DNA from: Azospirillum brasilense
GTDB taxonomy: Bacteria; Pseudomonadota; Alphaproteobacteria; Azospirillales; Azospirillaceae
DNA: 64,000 bases
Assembly (NCBI RefSeq): GCF_005222205.1
Contig: NZ_CP032346.1
Span: 1,294,501-1,358,500, forward strand
Reading direction: 5' to 3'
A program made the translations under genes and the position numbers. Positions 49,967 through 57,661 of this stretch are shown here, in pieces. Each line of letters starts with the position of its first letter. The first letter of the stretch is position 1. Below the pieces are notes generated by a model. The model was not told the DNA's origin. It did not search any database and was given only the letters and a program-made list of their open reading frames with translations.

Positions 49967-51826
49967 ATGCGCCGCCGCACCAGCAACCCCAGCCCGGCCC
50001 CCTCCTACGCGGAAGCCGCGTCCAGCACCGGCGACATGGCGGCGCTGCGCTCGCTCGTCCCCTATCTGTGGCCGCGGGATTCCTTCGAGACGAAGCTGCG
50101 CGTGGTGGTGGCGCTGGTCCTGCTGGTCGGCGCCAAGGTGGCGAACGTCTGGGTGCCGATCTTCTACAAACGGGCGGTGGACGCCCTGTCGCCGGGCGAC
50201 GCCGGGGCGCTGGTGACGATCCCGCTGGGCCTGATCGTCGCCTATGGTCTGGCGCGGGTGATGTCGCTGGTCTTCGCGGAGCTGCGCGACGCGGTGTTCG
50301 CCAACGTCGCCCAGCGCACGATCCGCAAGGTCGCCCTGTCGGTCTTCCAGCATCTGCACGCTTTGTCGCTGCGCTTCCATCTGGAGCGGCAGACCGGCGG
50401 CCTGACCCGCTCGCTGGAGCGCGGCACCCGCGCCATCGAGACGCTGCTGCGCTACGCCCTGTTCTCCATCGTGCCGACGCTGGTCGAGATCACGCTGGTC
50501 TGCGTGATCCTGTGGCGGATGTTCGACGGCTGGTTCGCGTTGGCGACCTTCGCCACGGTGGGCAGCTACATCGCCTACACCTTCTTCGTGTCGGAATGGC
50601 GCATCCAGTTCCGCCGCGCCATGAACGAGACCGACAACAAGGCCAACACCAAGGCGGTGGACAGCCTGCTGAACTACGAGACCGTCAAGTATTTCGGCAA
50701 CGAGGGGCACGAGGCCCGGCGCTACGACCAGGCGCTGGCCTCCTACGAGCAGGCGGCGGTCAAGAGCCAGCGCAGCCTGTCGCTGCTGAACATCGGCCAG
50801 TCGGCGATCATCTCGCTGGGGCTGGCGGTGGTCATGGGCATGGCGGCGCGCGGCATCGTCAACGGCACGATGACGCTGGGCGACTTCGTGCTGGTGAACA
50901 CCTACCTGCTCCAGCTCTACCAGCCGCTGAACTTCTTCGGGGTGGTGTACCGCGAGATCAAGCAGGCGCTGATCGACGTGGAATCGATGGTGACGCTGCT
51001 GTCCGTGGACCGCGAGGTGGCCGACCGGCCCGGCGCGCCCCCGCTGGCCATCACGGGGGGCGAGCTGCGCTTCGACGGGGTCGAGTTCGGCTACGACCCG
51101 CGGCGCCCGATCCTCAAGGGGGTGAGCTTCACCGTGCCCGCCGGGCGGACGGTGGCCATTGTCGGGCCGTCCGGGGCGGGCAAATCGACCATCGGACGGC
51201 TGCTGTTCCGCTTCTACGATGTGTCGGGTGGCGGCATCCTGATCGACGGGCAGGACATCCGGGAGGTGACCCAGCAATCGCTGCGCGGCGCCATCGGCAT
51301 CGTCCCGCAGGACACGGTCCTGTTCAACGACACGGTCTATTACAACATCGCCTACGGCCGCCCCGGCGCCAGCCCAGCGGAGGTCGAGCAGGCGGCCCGG
51401 CTGGCCCACATCCACAACTTCATCATGGCGCTACCCGACGGCTACGAGACCACGGTGGGGGAGCGCGGGCTGAAGCTGTCCGGCGGCGAGAAGCAGCGCG
51501 TCGCCATCGCCCGGACCATCCTGAAGAACCCGGCGATCCTGCTGTTCGACGAGGCGACCTCGGCGCTCGACACCCACACCGAGCGGGAGATCCAGGCCAA
51601 CCTGCGCGAGGTCAGCCGGGGCCGCACCACGCTGGTCATCGCGCACCGGCTGTCCACCGTGATCGACGCCGACGAGATCCTGGTGATGGAGGCCGGGCGT
51701 GTGATCGAACGGGGACGCCACATGGAACTGCTGTCGCGCGGCGGCGCCTATGCCGCATTGTGGGCGCGGCAGCAGGAATCCTCCCAGGGGCCGGAACCGG
51801 TTCCGGAAGTCCTTGCTCCCACCTGA
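49967..51826 (+). CDS. Atm1-type ABC exporter (half-transporter)
   Basis: A 619-residue fused TM-ATPase. Six TM helices (about 40-330) carry the Atm1-family features QRTIRKVALSVFQHLHALSLRFH, RQTGGLTRSLERGTRAIE and NYETVKYFGNEGHEARRYD. The ATPase has Walker A GPSGAGKST, signature LSGGEKQRVAIARTIL, Walker B ILLFDEATSALD and switch His in VIAHRLSTV. Bacterial Atm1 homologues export glutathione-metal or glutathione-persulfide complexes, and the mitochondrial one feeds cytosolic Fe-S assembly. It works as a homodimer in the inner membrane. A heme oxygenase gene follows at 51869. Confidence 0.93.
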   Translation: MRRRTSNPSPAPSYAEAASSTGDMAALRSLVPYLWPRDSFETKLRVVVALVLLVGAKVANVWVPIFYKRAVDALSPGDAGALVTIPLGLIVAYGLARVMSLVFAELRDAVFANVAQRTIRKVALSVFQHLHALSLRFHLERQTGGLTRSLERGTRAIETLLRYALFSIVPTLVEITLVCVILWRMFDGWFALATFATVGSYIAYTFFVSEWRIQFRRAMNETDNKANTKAVDSLLNYETVKYFGNEGHEARRYDQALASYEQAAVKSQRSLSLLNIGQSAIISLGLAVVMGMAARGIVNGTMTLGDFVLVNTYLLQLYQPLNFFGVVYREIKQALIDVESMVTLLSVDREVADRPGAPPLAITGGELRFDGVEFGYDPRRPILKGVSFTVPAGRTVAIVGPSGAGKSTIGRLLFRFYDVSGGGILIDGQDIREVTQQSLRGAIGIVPQDTVLFNDTVYYNIAYGRPGASPAEVEQAARLAHIHNFIMALPDGYETTVGERGLKLSGGEKQRVAIARTILKNPAILLFDEATSALDTHTEREIQANLREVSRGRTTLVIAHRLSTVIDADEILVMEAGRVIERGRHMELLSRGGAYAALWARQQESSQGPEPVPEVLAPT

Positions 51827-51868
51827 GCCCCTTCCCACCTCATCCCATCATCACGACGGAGCATCCCT

Positions 51869-52441
51869 TTGGGACCGGTACGGCAGGCGCTGCGCGAGGC
51901 GACCCGCGACATTCATGAACGGCTCGACCGGGCGGTGGTCCTGCGACCGCTGACCAGCCCGTCCATCACGGTGGACGAGTACCGCGACGCCCTGATCGCC
52001 CTGCACGGCTTCAACGCTCCCATCGAACGGGCGCTGGGCGAACGGGCGCTGGGCGAGGGGGCCGAGCGGCTGGACCTGCTGCGCGCCGATCTGGCCGATC
52101 TGGGGGTGGACGCGGACGCCCTGCCGGTGGCCGGGTCGCTGCCGGCGTTGGACAGCCTGCCGGCGCGGCTGGCGGCGCGCTATGTGCTGGACGGCTCCGC
52201 CCATGGCGGGCGGGCGATGCTGCCCAACGTCACCCGCGCGCTGGGCTTCGACGCCACGCGCGGGGCGCGCTTCCTGGCCTCGGCCGGGATCGACATGGCC
52301 GGCCGGTGGAAGGCGCTGCTCGCCCGGCTGGAAAGCGATCTGGACGCGCCCGAGTCGGCGCAGGCCGCCTGTGCCACGGCGGTCGCCCTGTTCGCCGCGC
52401 TGGAGGTCTGGCTGGACGGTCTGGTTCCGAAGACGGCGTGA
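51869..52441 (+). CDS. Heme oxygenase (biliverdin-producing), BphO-like
   Basis: A 190-residue all-helical protein. The N-terminal segment ALREATRDIHERLDRAV gives the proximal heme ligand candidate His16, and a central LPALDSLPARLAARYVLDGSAHGG is typical of bacterial HemO/BphO. It would open heme to biliverdin, CO and iron. The start is TTG at 51869, with CGGAG upstream and no better ATG nearby. No bacteriophytochrome or TonB heme receptor is adjacent. A 15-bp direct tandem duplication at 52025-52054 repeats the peptide ERALG. Confidence 0.82.
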   Translation: MGPVRQALREATRDIHERLDRAVVLRPLTSPSITVDEYRDALIALHGFNAPIERALGERALGEGAERLDLLRADLADLGVDADALPVAGSLPALDSLPARLAARYVLDGSAHGGRAMLPNVTRALGFDATRGARFLASAGIDMAGRWKALLARLESDLDAPESAQAACATAVALFAALEVWLDGLVPKTA

Positions 52442-52522
52442 CGCTCATCGAAGCCGGTGGATCGACGCAGCGGATCGACGCGGGGGCTTCACCGCGCCCG
52501 CCGCGCCCGCTAGGTTCCCTGC

Positions 52523-53521
52523 ATGACCACCGCCCCCGCCCTCAACACCCCCGCCGCGCTCGCCAACGCGGTGCTGCGGGGTGACCGCCGCGCGCTCGCC
52601 CGCGCCATCACGCTGATCGAATCGACCCGGCGCGACCACCGCGCCCAGGCCGACGCCCTGCTGGAAACGCTGCTGCCCCACACCGGCAATTCGGTGCGGG
52701 TGGGCATTTCCGGCGTGCCGGGGGTGGGCAAGTCGACCTTCATCGAGGCGTTCGGGCAGCACGTCATCGCGGGCGGGCACAAGGTGGCGGTTCTGGCCAT
52801 CGACCCGTCGTCGCAGCGCACCGGCGGTTCCATCCTGGGCGACAAGACCCGCATGGTGGACCTGTCGCGCGAACCGAACGCCTTCATCCGCCCATCGCCC
52901 GCCGGCGCCACGCTGGGCGGCGTGGCCCGCCGCACGCGCGAGGCCATGCTGGTCTGCGAGGCGGCGGGCTTCGACGTGATCGTCGTGGAGACGGTGGGCG
53001 TCGGCCAGTCGGAGACGGCGGTGGCCGACATGGTCGACCTGTTCATGCTGCTGCTGCTGCCCGCCGGGGGCGACGAGCTTCAGGGCATCAAGAAGGGCAT
53101 CGTCGAACTGGCCGACCTCGTGGTCGTCAACAAGGCGGACGGCGACCTCGCCAACACGGCGCGGCATACCGTCGCGGACTACCGCCACGCCCTGACCCTG
53201 CTGCGCCACGGCGACTGGCGCGTGCCGGTGCTGAGCTGCTCGGCCATCACCAGGGCCGGCATCGATTCGGTGTGGGACACCATCGGGGAGCACAAGGCGA
53301 TCACCGAGGCGTCCGGCGTCCGCGCCACGCGCCGCGCCGAGCAGGCGCGCGCTTGGCTGTGGAGCGAGATCCGCGAGACGCTGGTGGACGCCTTCAGGGC
53401 GCATCCCGCGGTGCGCGCCGACCTGTCCGCGCTGGAATCCCGTGTGACCGGCGGCGCCGTCACCCCCACCGCCGCCGCACGCATTCTTCTTGAAAAGTTC
53501 CTCGGACGCTCGGTGGAGTAG
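52523..53521 (+). CDS. meaB: MeaB/ArgK family GTPase
   Basis: A 332-residue G3E-type P-loop GTPase. The G1 motif is [15 protein letters not shown], followed by [32 protein letters not shown] and the base-specificity NKADGD. It is the chaperone of adenosylcobalamin-dependent methylmalonyl-CoA mutase, protecting it and exchanging the cofactor; the old ArgK name came from an arginine-transport claim. No mutase gene is in the window. It lies 81 nt after heme oxygenase on the same strand. Confidence 0.93.
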   Translation: MTTAPALNTPAALANAVLRGDRRALARAITLIESTRRDHRAQADALLETLLPHTGNSVRVGISGVPGVGKSTFIEAFGQHVIAGGHKVAVLAIDPSSQRTGGSILGDKTRMVDLSREPNAFIRPSPAGATLGGVARRTREAMLVCEAAGFDVIVVETVGVGQSETAVADMVDLFMLLLLPAGGDELQGIKKGIVELADLVVVNKADGDLANTARHTVADYRHALTLLRHGDWRVPVLSCSAITRAGIDSVWDTIGEHKAITEASGVRATRRAEQARAWLWSEIRETLVDAFRAHPAVRADLSALESRVTGGAVTPTAAARILLEKFLGRSVE

Positions 53522-53534
53522 GTCCTTTCGGGTA

Positions 53535-53560
53535 TGCTGCACCGCAACATTTCTTGTTGC
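53535..53560 (+). promoter_or_regulatory. Candidate PhaR-type TGC-rich operator upstream of phasin
   Basis: TGCTGCACCGCAACA at 53535-53549 continues into GCAACA-TTTCT-TGTTGC (53544-53560), a 6-bp inverted repeat. TGC/GCA-rich sites of the form CTGC-N3-GCA are known targets of the PHB-responsive repressor PhaR at phasin genes. It is about 160 nt before the phasin ATG, a little far, and directly after the meaB stop. Confidence 0.4.
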
Positions 53561-53717
53561 GCCGCGATTCTCCCGTGCCTATGGTGACATGGGCGGGAAA
53601 GGAGCGTCTTCGCGGCGCTTGGGCGAGAGGTTTGCCCGCAGTCTCCTGGGGTATGAGCCGGAGTTGACTTGTCCGACACCGCCTCCGCGTCGAGTCGTCA
53701 ACGGGAGACCTTAGGAC

Positions 53718-54560
53718 ATGGCCGCCAACTTTCTGGACCTTTTCGAACGCTTCAATCCCCTCGCCCTGTCGCCGCTGGGCAAGGCGAACGCCGAGACCTA
53801 CGCCGCCCGCGGCACGCGCGTCGCCGGCGTGGTGCAGGACGGCTACCGCCGTCTGCTCGACGGCGTGACCGCCGGCATCGGCGAGACGACCCACCTCGCC
53901 GGCGAACTCGCCAAGGTGCGCAGCCCGGCGGACCTCGTCGCCGTGCAGCGCGAATGGGCGACCGTCGCCCAGGCCCGGGTCGTCAACCAAGTGCAGACCG
54001 TCCTCGACGTCTCCTCGAAGATCGCCGCCGAGTTGGGCGTCAGCCCGGTGACCCTGTCGCCGGCCGCCCCGGCGCCCAAGGTCGCTCCGGTCGCCGCCCC
54101 GGTCGCGGCGCCGGTTCCCACCCCGAAGGCGGAGGCCCCGAAGGTCGCAGCGCCCAAGGCTGAGGAGAAGAAGGCCGAGGTGAAGGCCGAGCCGGCCCCC
54201 GCCCCGGCGCCGAAGAAGGCTCCGGCGGCCCGCAAGGCCGCTCCGGCCAAGGCCGCCGCTCCCAAGGCTGCCCCGAAGGCCGAGGCGCCCGCTCCGAAGG
54301 CGGAGCCGGTGAAGGCCGAAACGCCGAAGGTCGAGGCGGCTGCCGCCCCGGCGCCCAAGGCGGAGGAGAAGAAGGCCGACGTGAAGGCTGACGCGAAGGC
54401 TGACGTGAAGGCCGCTCCGAAGGTCGAGGAAAAGAAGACGGACGTGAAGGCGGAGGCCCCCAAGGCCGAGGCCACCAAGGCGGAAGCGCCGAAGCCGGAA
54501 ACGCCCAAGGCCGCCCCGAAGGCCGAGGAGAAGAAGGCCGCCGCTCCCGCCGCCCAGTGA
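53718..54560 (+). CDS. Phasin family protein
   Basis: A 280-residue protein. The N-terminal phasin core (about 1-115) opens FLDLFERFNPLALSPLGKANAETYAARG and continues with an amphipathic helix that coats polyhydroxybutyrate granules. Residues 118-280 are a long Ala/Pro/Lys/Glu repeat (APKAEEKKAEVKAE-like units), as in histone-like or PhaF-type tails, which can bind DNA or link granules. The repeat tail is unusual in length for a phasin. The presence fits a PHB-producing Azospirillum. Downstream hairpins end the transcript. Confidence 0.88.
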   Translation: MAANFLDLFERFNPLALSPLGKANAETYAARGTRVAGVVQDGYRRLLDGVTAGIGETTHLAGELAKVRSPADLVAVQREWATVAQARVVNQVQTVLDVSSKIAAELGVSPVTLSPAAPAPKVAPVAAPVAAPVPTPKAEAPKVAAPKAEEKKAEVKAEPAPAPAPKKAPAARKAAPAKAAAPKAAPKAEAPAPKAEPVKAETPKVEAAAAPAPKAEEKKADVKADAKADVKAAPKVEEKKTDVKAEAPKAEATKAEAPKPETPKAAPKAEEKKAAAPAAQ

Positions 54561-54572
54561 TTCACCGGATCG

Positions 54573-54596
54573 CGGTCCCCGCCGGCCCGGGGACCG
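54573..54596 (+). terminator. First hairpin downstream of phasin gene
   Basis: CGGTCCCC and GGGGACCG (8 bp) enclose an 8-nt GC-rich loop, 12 nt after the phasin stop. It has no U-tract and is followed by a second, stronger hairpin at 54604. Confidence 0.5.
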
Positions 54597-54603
54597 TCGA
54601 TCG

Positions 54604-54641
54604 GCGCGCGCCCGTCTCTTCCTTCCTTGACGGGCGCGCGC
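54604..54641 (+). terminator. Strong hairpin between phasin and rpmB
   Basis: GCGCGCGCCCGTC (54604-54616) and GACGGGCGCGCGC (54629-54641) form a perfect 13-bp stem with a 12-nt pyrimidine loop, followed by TTGTTC. The right arm includes the TTGACG -35 of the rpmB promoter. Confidence 0.7.
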
Positions 54642-54656
54642 TTGTTCGACTATAAC
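54627..54656 (+). promoter_or_regulatory. Sigma-70 promoter of rpmB
   Basis: TTGACG (54627-54632), 18-bp spacer, TATAAC (54651-54656), giving a leader of about 60 nt. The -35 overlaps the right arm of the preceding hairpin. Confidence 0.75.
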
Positions 54657-54723
54657 GCCGCCTCCTTCGGGCGGAATGCTGCCCGGGACCGGGTTTCATT
54701 TGCTAAAATAAAGGATCAGTCCG

Positions 54724-55026
54724 ATGGCACGTCGGTGCTCCGTGACCGGTAAGGGCACGCAGTTTGGCAACAACGTCAGCCACGCCAACAACAAGACCCG
54801 CCGCCGTTTCCAGCCGAACCTGCAGGAAACCGCGCTGCTGAGCGACGCTCTGGGTCAGATGGTGCGCCTGCGTATCTCCACCAACGCGATCCGTTCGATC
54901 GAGCACAAGGGCGGCCTCGACGCCTTCCTGCTCGACGCGAAGGACGACGTCCTCAGCCTGGAAGCGCGCCGCCTGAAGCGCCGCATCGCCAAGGCCCAGG
55001 ACAAGCAGCAGGCCGCCGCGGCCTGA
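54724..55026 (+). CDS. rpmB: 50S ribosomal protein L28
   Basis: A 100-residue basic protein. The start [30 protein letters not shown] is the L28 signature (quoted in parts), and the alphaproteobacterial form has an extended C-terminus ([16 protein letters not shown]). AAAGGA lies 9 nt ahead of the ATG. It has its own sigma-70 promoter and is followed by hairpins and an intrinsic terminator at 55170. Confidence 0.97.
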   Translation: MARRCSVTGKGTQFGNNVSHANNKTRRRFQPNLQETALLSDALGQMVRLRISTNAIRSIEHKGGLDAFLLDAKDDVLSLEARRLKRRIAKAQDKQQAAAA

Positions 55027-55169
55027 GGCTGACCGCCTGGAGGCGCCGGAGCGCGTCCAGGCGATTCTGGTGACGTCACCGCGGGGCGGCAAACTCCGCG
55101 GTCGGGTGCTGAACCCCACACCAGGACGACTCCGACTCTCGGTTGCACCGAACCCCGGTTGAGAGTGCC

Positions 55170-55202
55170 GCGCGCATCGCCGAAAGGCGTTGCGCGCGTT
55201 TT
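55170..55202 (+). terminator. Rho-independent terminator with GNRA loop
   Basis: GCGCGCA and TGCGCGC pair, then a T-T mismatch, then CGCC-GAAA-GGCG; 11 base pairs in all with a GAAA tetraloop, followed by GTTTT. It ends transcripts coming from rpmB, 144 nt past that stop, or a small RNA starting between them. Confidence 0.8.
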
Positions 55203-55222
55203 GTCGTGTCCGGACAACGAGT

Positions 55223-55996
55223 CTAGAACGACCGCTGCACGCCCAGCAGCAGGCGGTAGCGCGGCGAATCGGGGCCGAACCCGACGCCGACACCGGCACC
55301 CACGGCGAGGTTCTCGCCGATGAGATGGCGGACGCCGGCCTCCACGAAATTGTCGGCCTTGCCGCGCTCCTCCGACTGCTCGCGCACCACGTCGAAGGCC
55401 ACGGCGGTGGCGGGGCCGATCGGAGCGTTCATCCCGGCGGCCATGATGAAGCGGTTGTCGCGCTCGCCCGGTTCCGGATCGAACCGATGCCGCCAGGACA
55501 GGTTGGCGTGCAGGCGCGGCGCGCTGGCGGCGGTGCCGAGCGGCTGGGTCAGACGCCCGGTGATCCCGGCCTCGGTCGTCTTGCTCCCCGACCCGTAGGG
55601 GATGCTGACCAGCGGCTCCACCGACAGGCCCAGCCGTCCTTCCGACGGTTCGCGGATGTTGTATTCGGCGGATAGCCCGACGTCGCCCCGCTGCGCGTCG
55701 TCGGCGTTGCCCACGCGGTAGCCGGGGTTGAGCTTCAGCGCCAGGCCGTCGGCGACGCCGACCTGGAGTTCCGGATCGAAGGACAGGCGGTTGCGCCCGC
55801 CGTCCCCCTTCAGCCGCTCGAAGAAGGCGCGGACCTTGACGTCGACGCTGCCCTTCTCGATGGCGGCGGCGTCCTCGACGGTGACCGGCAGTTCCGACGA
55901 CAGCGCCAAGCGCTTGTCGTCCTGCGCGCGGGCGGTCCCGACGGATGCGAGCAGCCCGGCGGCGAGGGTGAGGCCCGCGAGGGCGGCGTGGCGCAT
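55223..55996 (-). CDS. Outer-membrane beta-barrel protein, MetA-pathway/transporter type
   Basis: A 257-residue secreted protein. The signal peptide (1-24) ends in TARA; the mature part is a run of amphipathic strands with aromatic ends (LSAEYNIREPSEGRLGLSVE, NLSWRHRFDP). The C-terminal VQRSF, with terminal Phe, is the outer-membrane signature. It resembles the putative MetA-pathway of phenol degradation family, whose members are generic porin-like transporters; the substrate is unknown. It is convergent with rpmB and upstream of no paired gene. Confidence 0.72.
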   Translation of the reverse strand: MRHAALAGLTLAAGLLASVGTARAQDDKRLALSSELPVTVEDAAAIEKGSVDVKVRAFFERLKGDGGRNRLSFDPELQVGVADGLALKLNPGYRVGNADDAQRGDVGLSAEYNIREPSEGRLGLSVEPLVSIPYGSGSKTTEAGITGRLTQPLGTAASAPRLHANLSWRHRFDPEPGERDNRFIMAAGMNAPIGPATAVAFDVVREQSEERGKADNFVEAGVRHLIGENLAVGAGVGVGFGPDSPRYRLLLGVQRSF

Positions 55997-56081
55997 GTCT
56001 GTTTCCCCGACCGGTGGCGTTCCCGAAGGCGTTTGCCGAACAACAGCCGGGCGGGGCGAACGGGCCGCGGCGGGGAGGGGG

Positions 56082-56642
56082 TTACTCCACCGAGTCGGGG
56101 TCCTCGGCGTCCACCACCCGCCGGGCGATGTCGTAGGCGAAGCCGGCGCGGCCCAGCGCCGCCAGATCCTTGTCGCGGAACTCCGCGCGCTTTTCCGGCA
56201 GGCGGTAGGGGCCGAGCCGGCGGCGGCGGGCCAGCGCCAGGGCGGCGGTCAGGTTCAGGTCGCCCTCCACCTCCTCGTCCAGCGACTCCAGCGCGCGGTC
56301 GGCCTCGTCGCGGCCGATGCCCTTGGCCGACAGCTTCTCGCGGATGGCGCGGGTCGAGGTGCCGCGGCGGTGCAGGCTGGCCGCGCGCATCTCCGCGTAG
56401 GCCGCGTCGTTGAGCAGGCCGCTGCGCAGGTAGCGGGCGATCAGGTCCTCGATCCAGCGCGCCCCCTCCGCCGGGTCGGTGCCGTGGGCCTGGGCGGAGC
56501 GCTCGACCTTGCGCATCAGCACGCGGCGCAGGCTGGCCGAGGAGCTGGCGAAGCGCTGGAGATAGTGCAGGGCCGCGTTCTCCAGATACTGGGCGGTGAC
56601 ACGGCGCGGCGGCTTGCGGGCCGGCGGCTGGTCGCGGGTCAT
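56082..56642 (-). CDS. recX: Regulatory protein RecX
   Basis: A 186-residue helical RecX. Three-helix repeats are seen with YLENAALHYLQRFASSSASLRRVL, LIARYLRSGLLNDAAYAEM and the KGIGRDEADRALESL segment. RecX caps RecA filaments and restrains recombination. It is unlinked to recA here, a known variation in alphaproteobacteria. It is divergent from the ABC-2 permease; the gap of about 80 bp must hold both promoters. Confidence 0.9.
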   Translation of the reverse strand: MTRDQPPARKPPRRVTAQYLENAALHYLQRFASSSASLRRVLMRKVERSAQAHGTDPAEGARWIEDLIARYLRSGLLNDAAYAEMRAASLHRRGTSTRAIREKLSAKGIGRDEADRALESLDEEVEGDLNLTAALALARRRRLGPYRLPEKRAEFRDKDLAALGRAGFAYDIARRVVDAEDPDSVE

Positions 56643-56722
56643 GGCTGTCTCCCGTCCGGGGGCGGTTGCCGGAACGGGCGGCGCGCCCTAAAGTCCGGTC
56701 CATTCCTGTGAATCGTGGTGCG

Positions 56723-57526
56723 ATGACTCATCCTCTCCCTCCCATGCCCCGCCAGGTCGGCGCCGTCAACTGGGTCGGCCTGTGGACCCTTTACGCGCGC
56801 GAGGTGCGCCGGTTCCTGAAGGTGCACCAGCAGACCGTCTGGGCGCCCGTGGTCACCACCCTGCTGTTCTACGCCGTCTTCGCGCTGGCGCTGGGCGGTG
56901 CGGTGCGGATGATCGGCACGGTGCCCTACCTGGAATTCCTGGCCCCCGGCCTGATCATGATGGCGATGGCCCAGAACGCCTTCGCCAACACCTCCTCCTC
57001 CGTGGTGATCGCGAAGGTCCAGGGCAACATCGTCGACATCCTGATGCCGCCGATGGCCCCGCTGGAGCTGGCCTTCGGCTTCGTCATGGGCGGGGTGACG
57101 CGCGGCCTGCTGGTCGGGCTGGTCACCGGTCTGGCGATCTGGGCCTTCGTCCCGGTGCGCATCGCCCATCCGGAGTTCGTGATCTTCCACGCCCTGATGG
57201 CCTCCATGCTGCTGTCGCTGCTCGGGCTGGTCGGCGGCATCTGGTCGGAGAAGTTCGACAACATCGCGGCGGTGACCAACTTCGTGGTGACGCCGCTGTC
57301 CTTCCTGTCCGGCACCTTCTATTCGGTGGAGACGCTGCCGCCGGTCTTCTGGTGGATCGCCCATGTCGACCCGTTCTTCTACATGATCGACGGCTTCCGC
57401 TACGGCTTCATCGGGCGGTCGGACGGCACGCTGGGGATCGGGATACTCGTCATGCTGGCGGTCAACGGCGGCCTGTGGTGGCTGGCTTGGCGCATGCTGA
57501 AGACGGGCTACAAGCTGAAGGCGTAA
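56723..57526 (+). CDS. ABC-2 type transporter permease (YadH/NodJ-like)
   Basis: A 267-residue permease with six TM helices and the ABC-2 pattern NWVGLWTLYAREVRRFLKVHQQTVWAPVV and FLSGTFYSVETLPPVFWWIAHVDPFFYMIDGFRYGFIG (quoted in parts). It is closest in wording to the YadH group. The paired ATPase is absent on both sides, so the ATPase must be encoded elsewhere. The substrate is unknown. The ATG at 56723 was preferred over an upstream frame (56666) that overlaps the recX promoter region. Confidence 0.87.
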   Translation: MTHPLPPMPRQVGAVNWVGLWTLYAREVRRFLKVHQQTVWAPVVTTLLFYAVFALALGGAVRMIGTVPYLEFLAPGLIMMAMAQNAFANTSSSVVIAKVQGNIVDILMPPMAPLELAFGFVMGGVTRGLLVGLVTGLAIWAFVPVRIAHPEFVIFHALMASMLLSLLGLVGGIWSEKFDNIAAVTNFVVTPLSFLSGTFYSVETLPPVFWWIAHVDPFFYMIDGFRYGFIGRSDGTLGIGILVMLAVNGGLWWLAWRMLKTGYKLKA

Positions 57527-57573
57527 ATCCGCCCGGATCCGGCCGAATTCAGCCGGTCGGCGTAGCCAATCCG

Positions 57574-57602
57574 TTGACAGCGTGAAGTGACATCTTGATA
57601 TT
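57574..57602 (+). promoter_or_regulatory. Candidate sigma-70 promoter of argD-argF
   Basis: TTGACA (57574-57579), 17-bp spacer, GATATT (57597-57602), about 60 nt ahead of the argD GTG. The -35 is consensus and the -10 moderate. Confidence 0.6.
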
Positions 57603-57661
57603 CGACGGTTCCCGGCGGGCGAGGGTGTCCGCCGGGCTTTCCTCATTCGGAGGTTTTCGCT

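Noticed and set aside
50000-54000. Bacteriophytochrome partner for the heme oxygenase
   Set aside because: No PAS-GAF-PHY kinase gene occurs within the window near 51869-52441.
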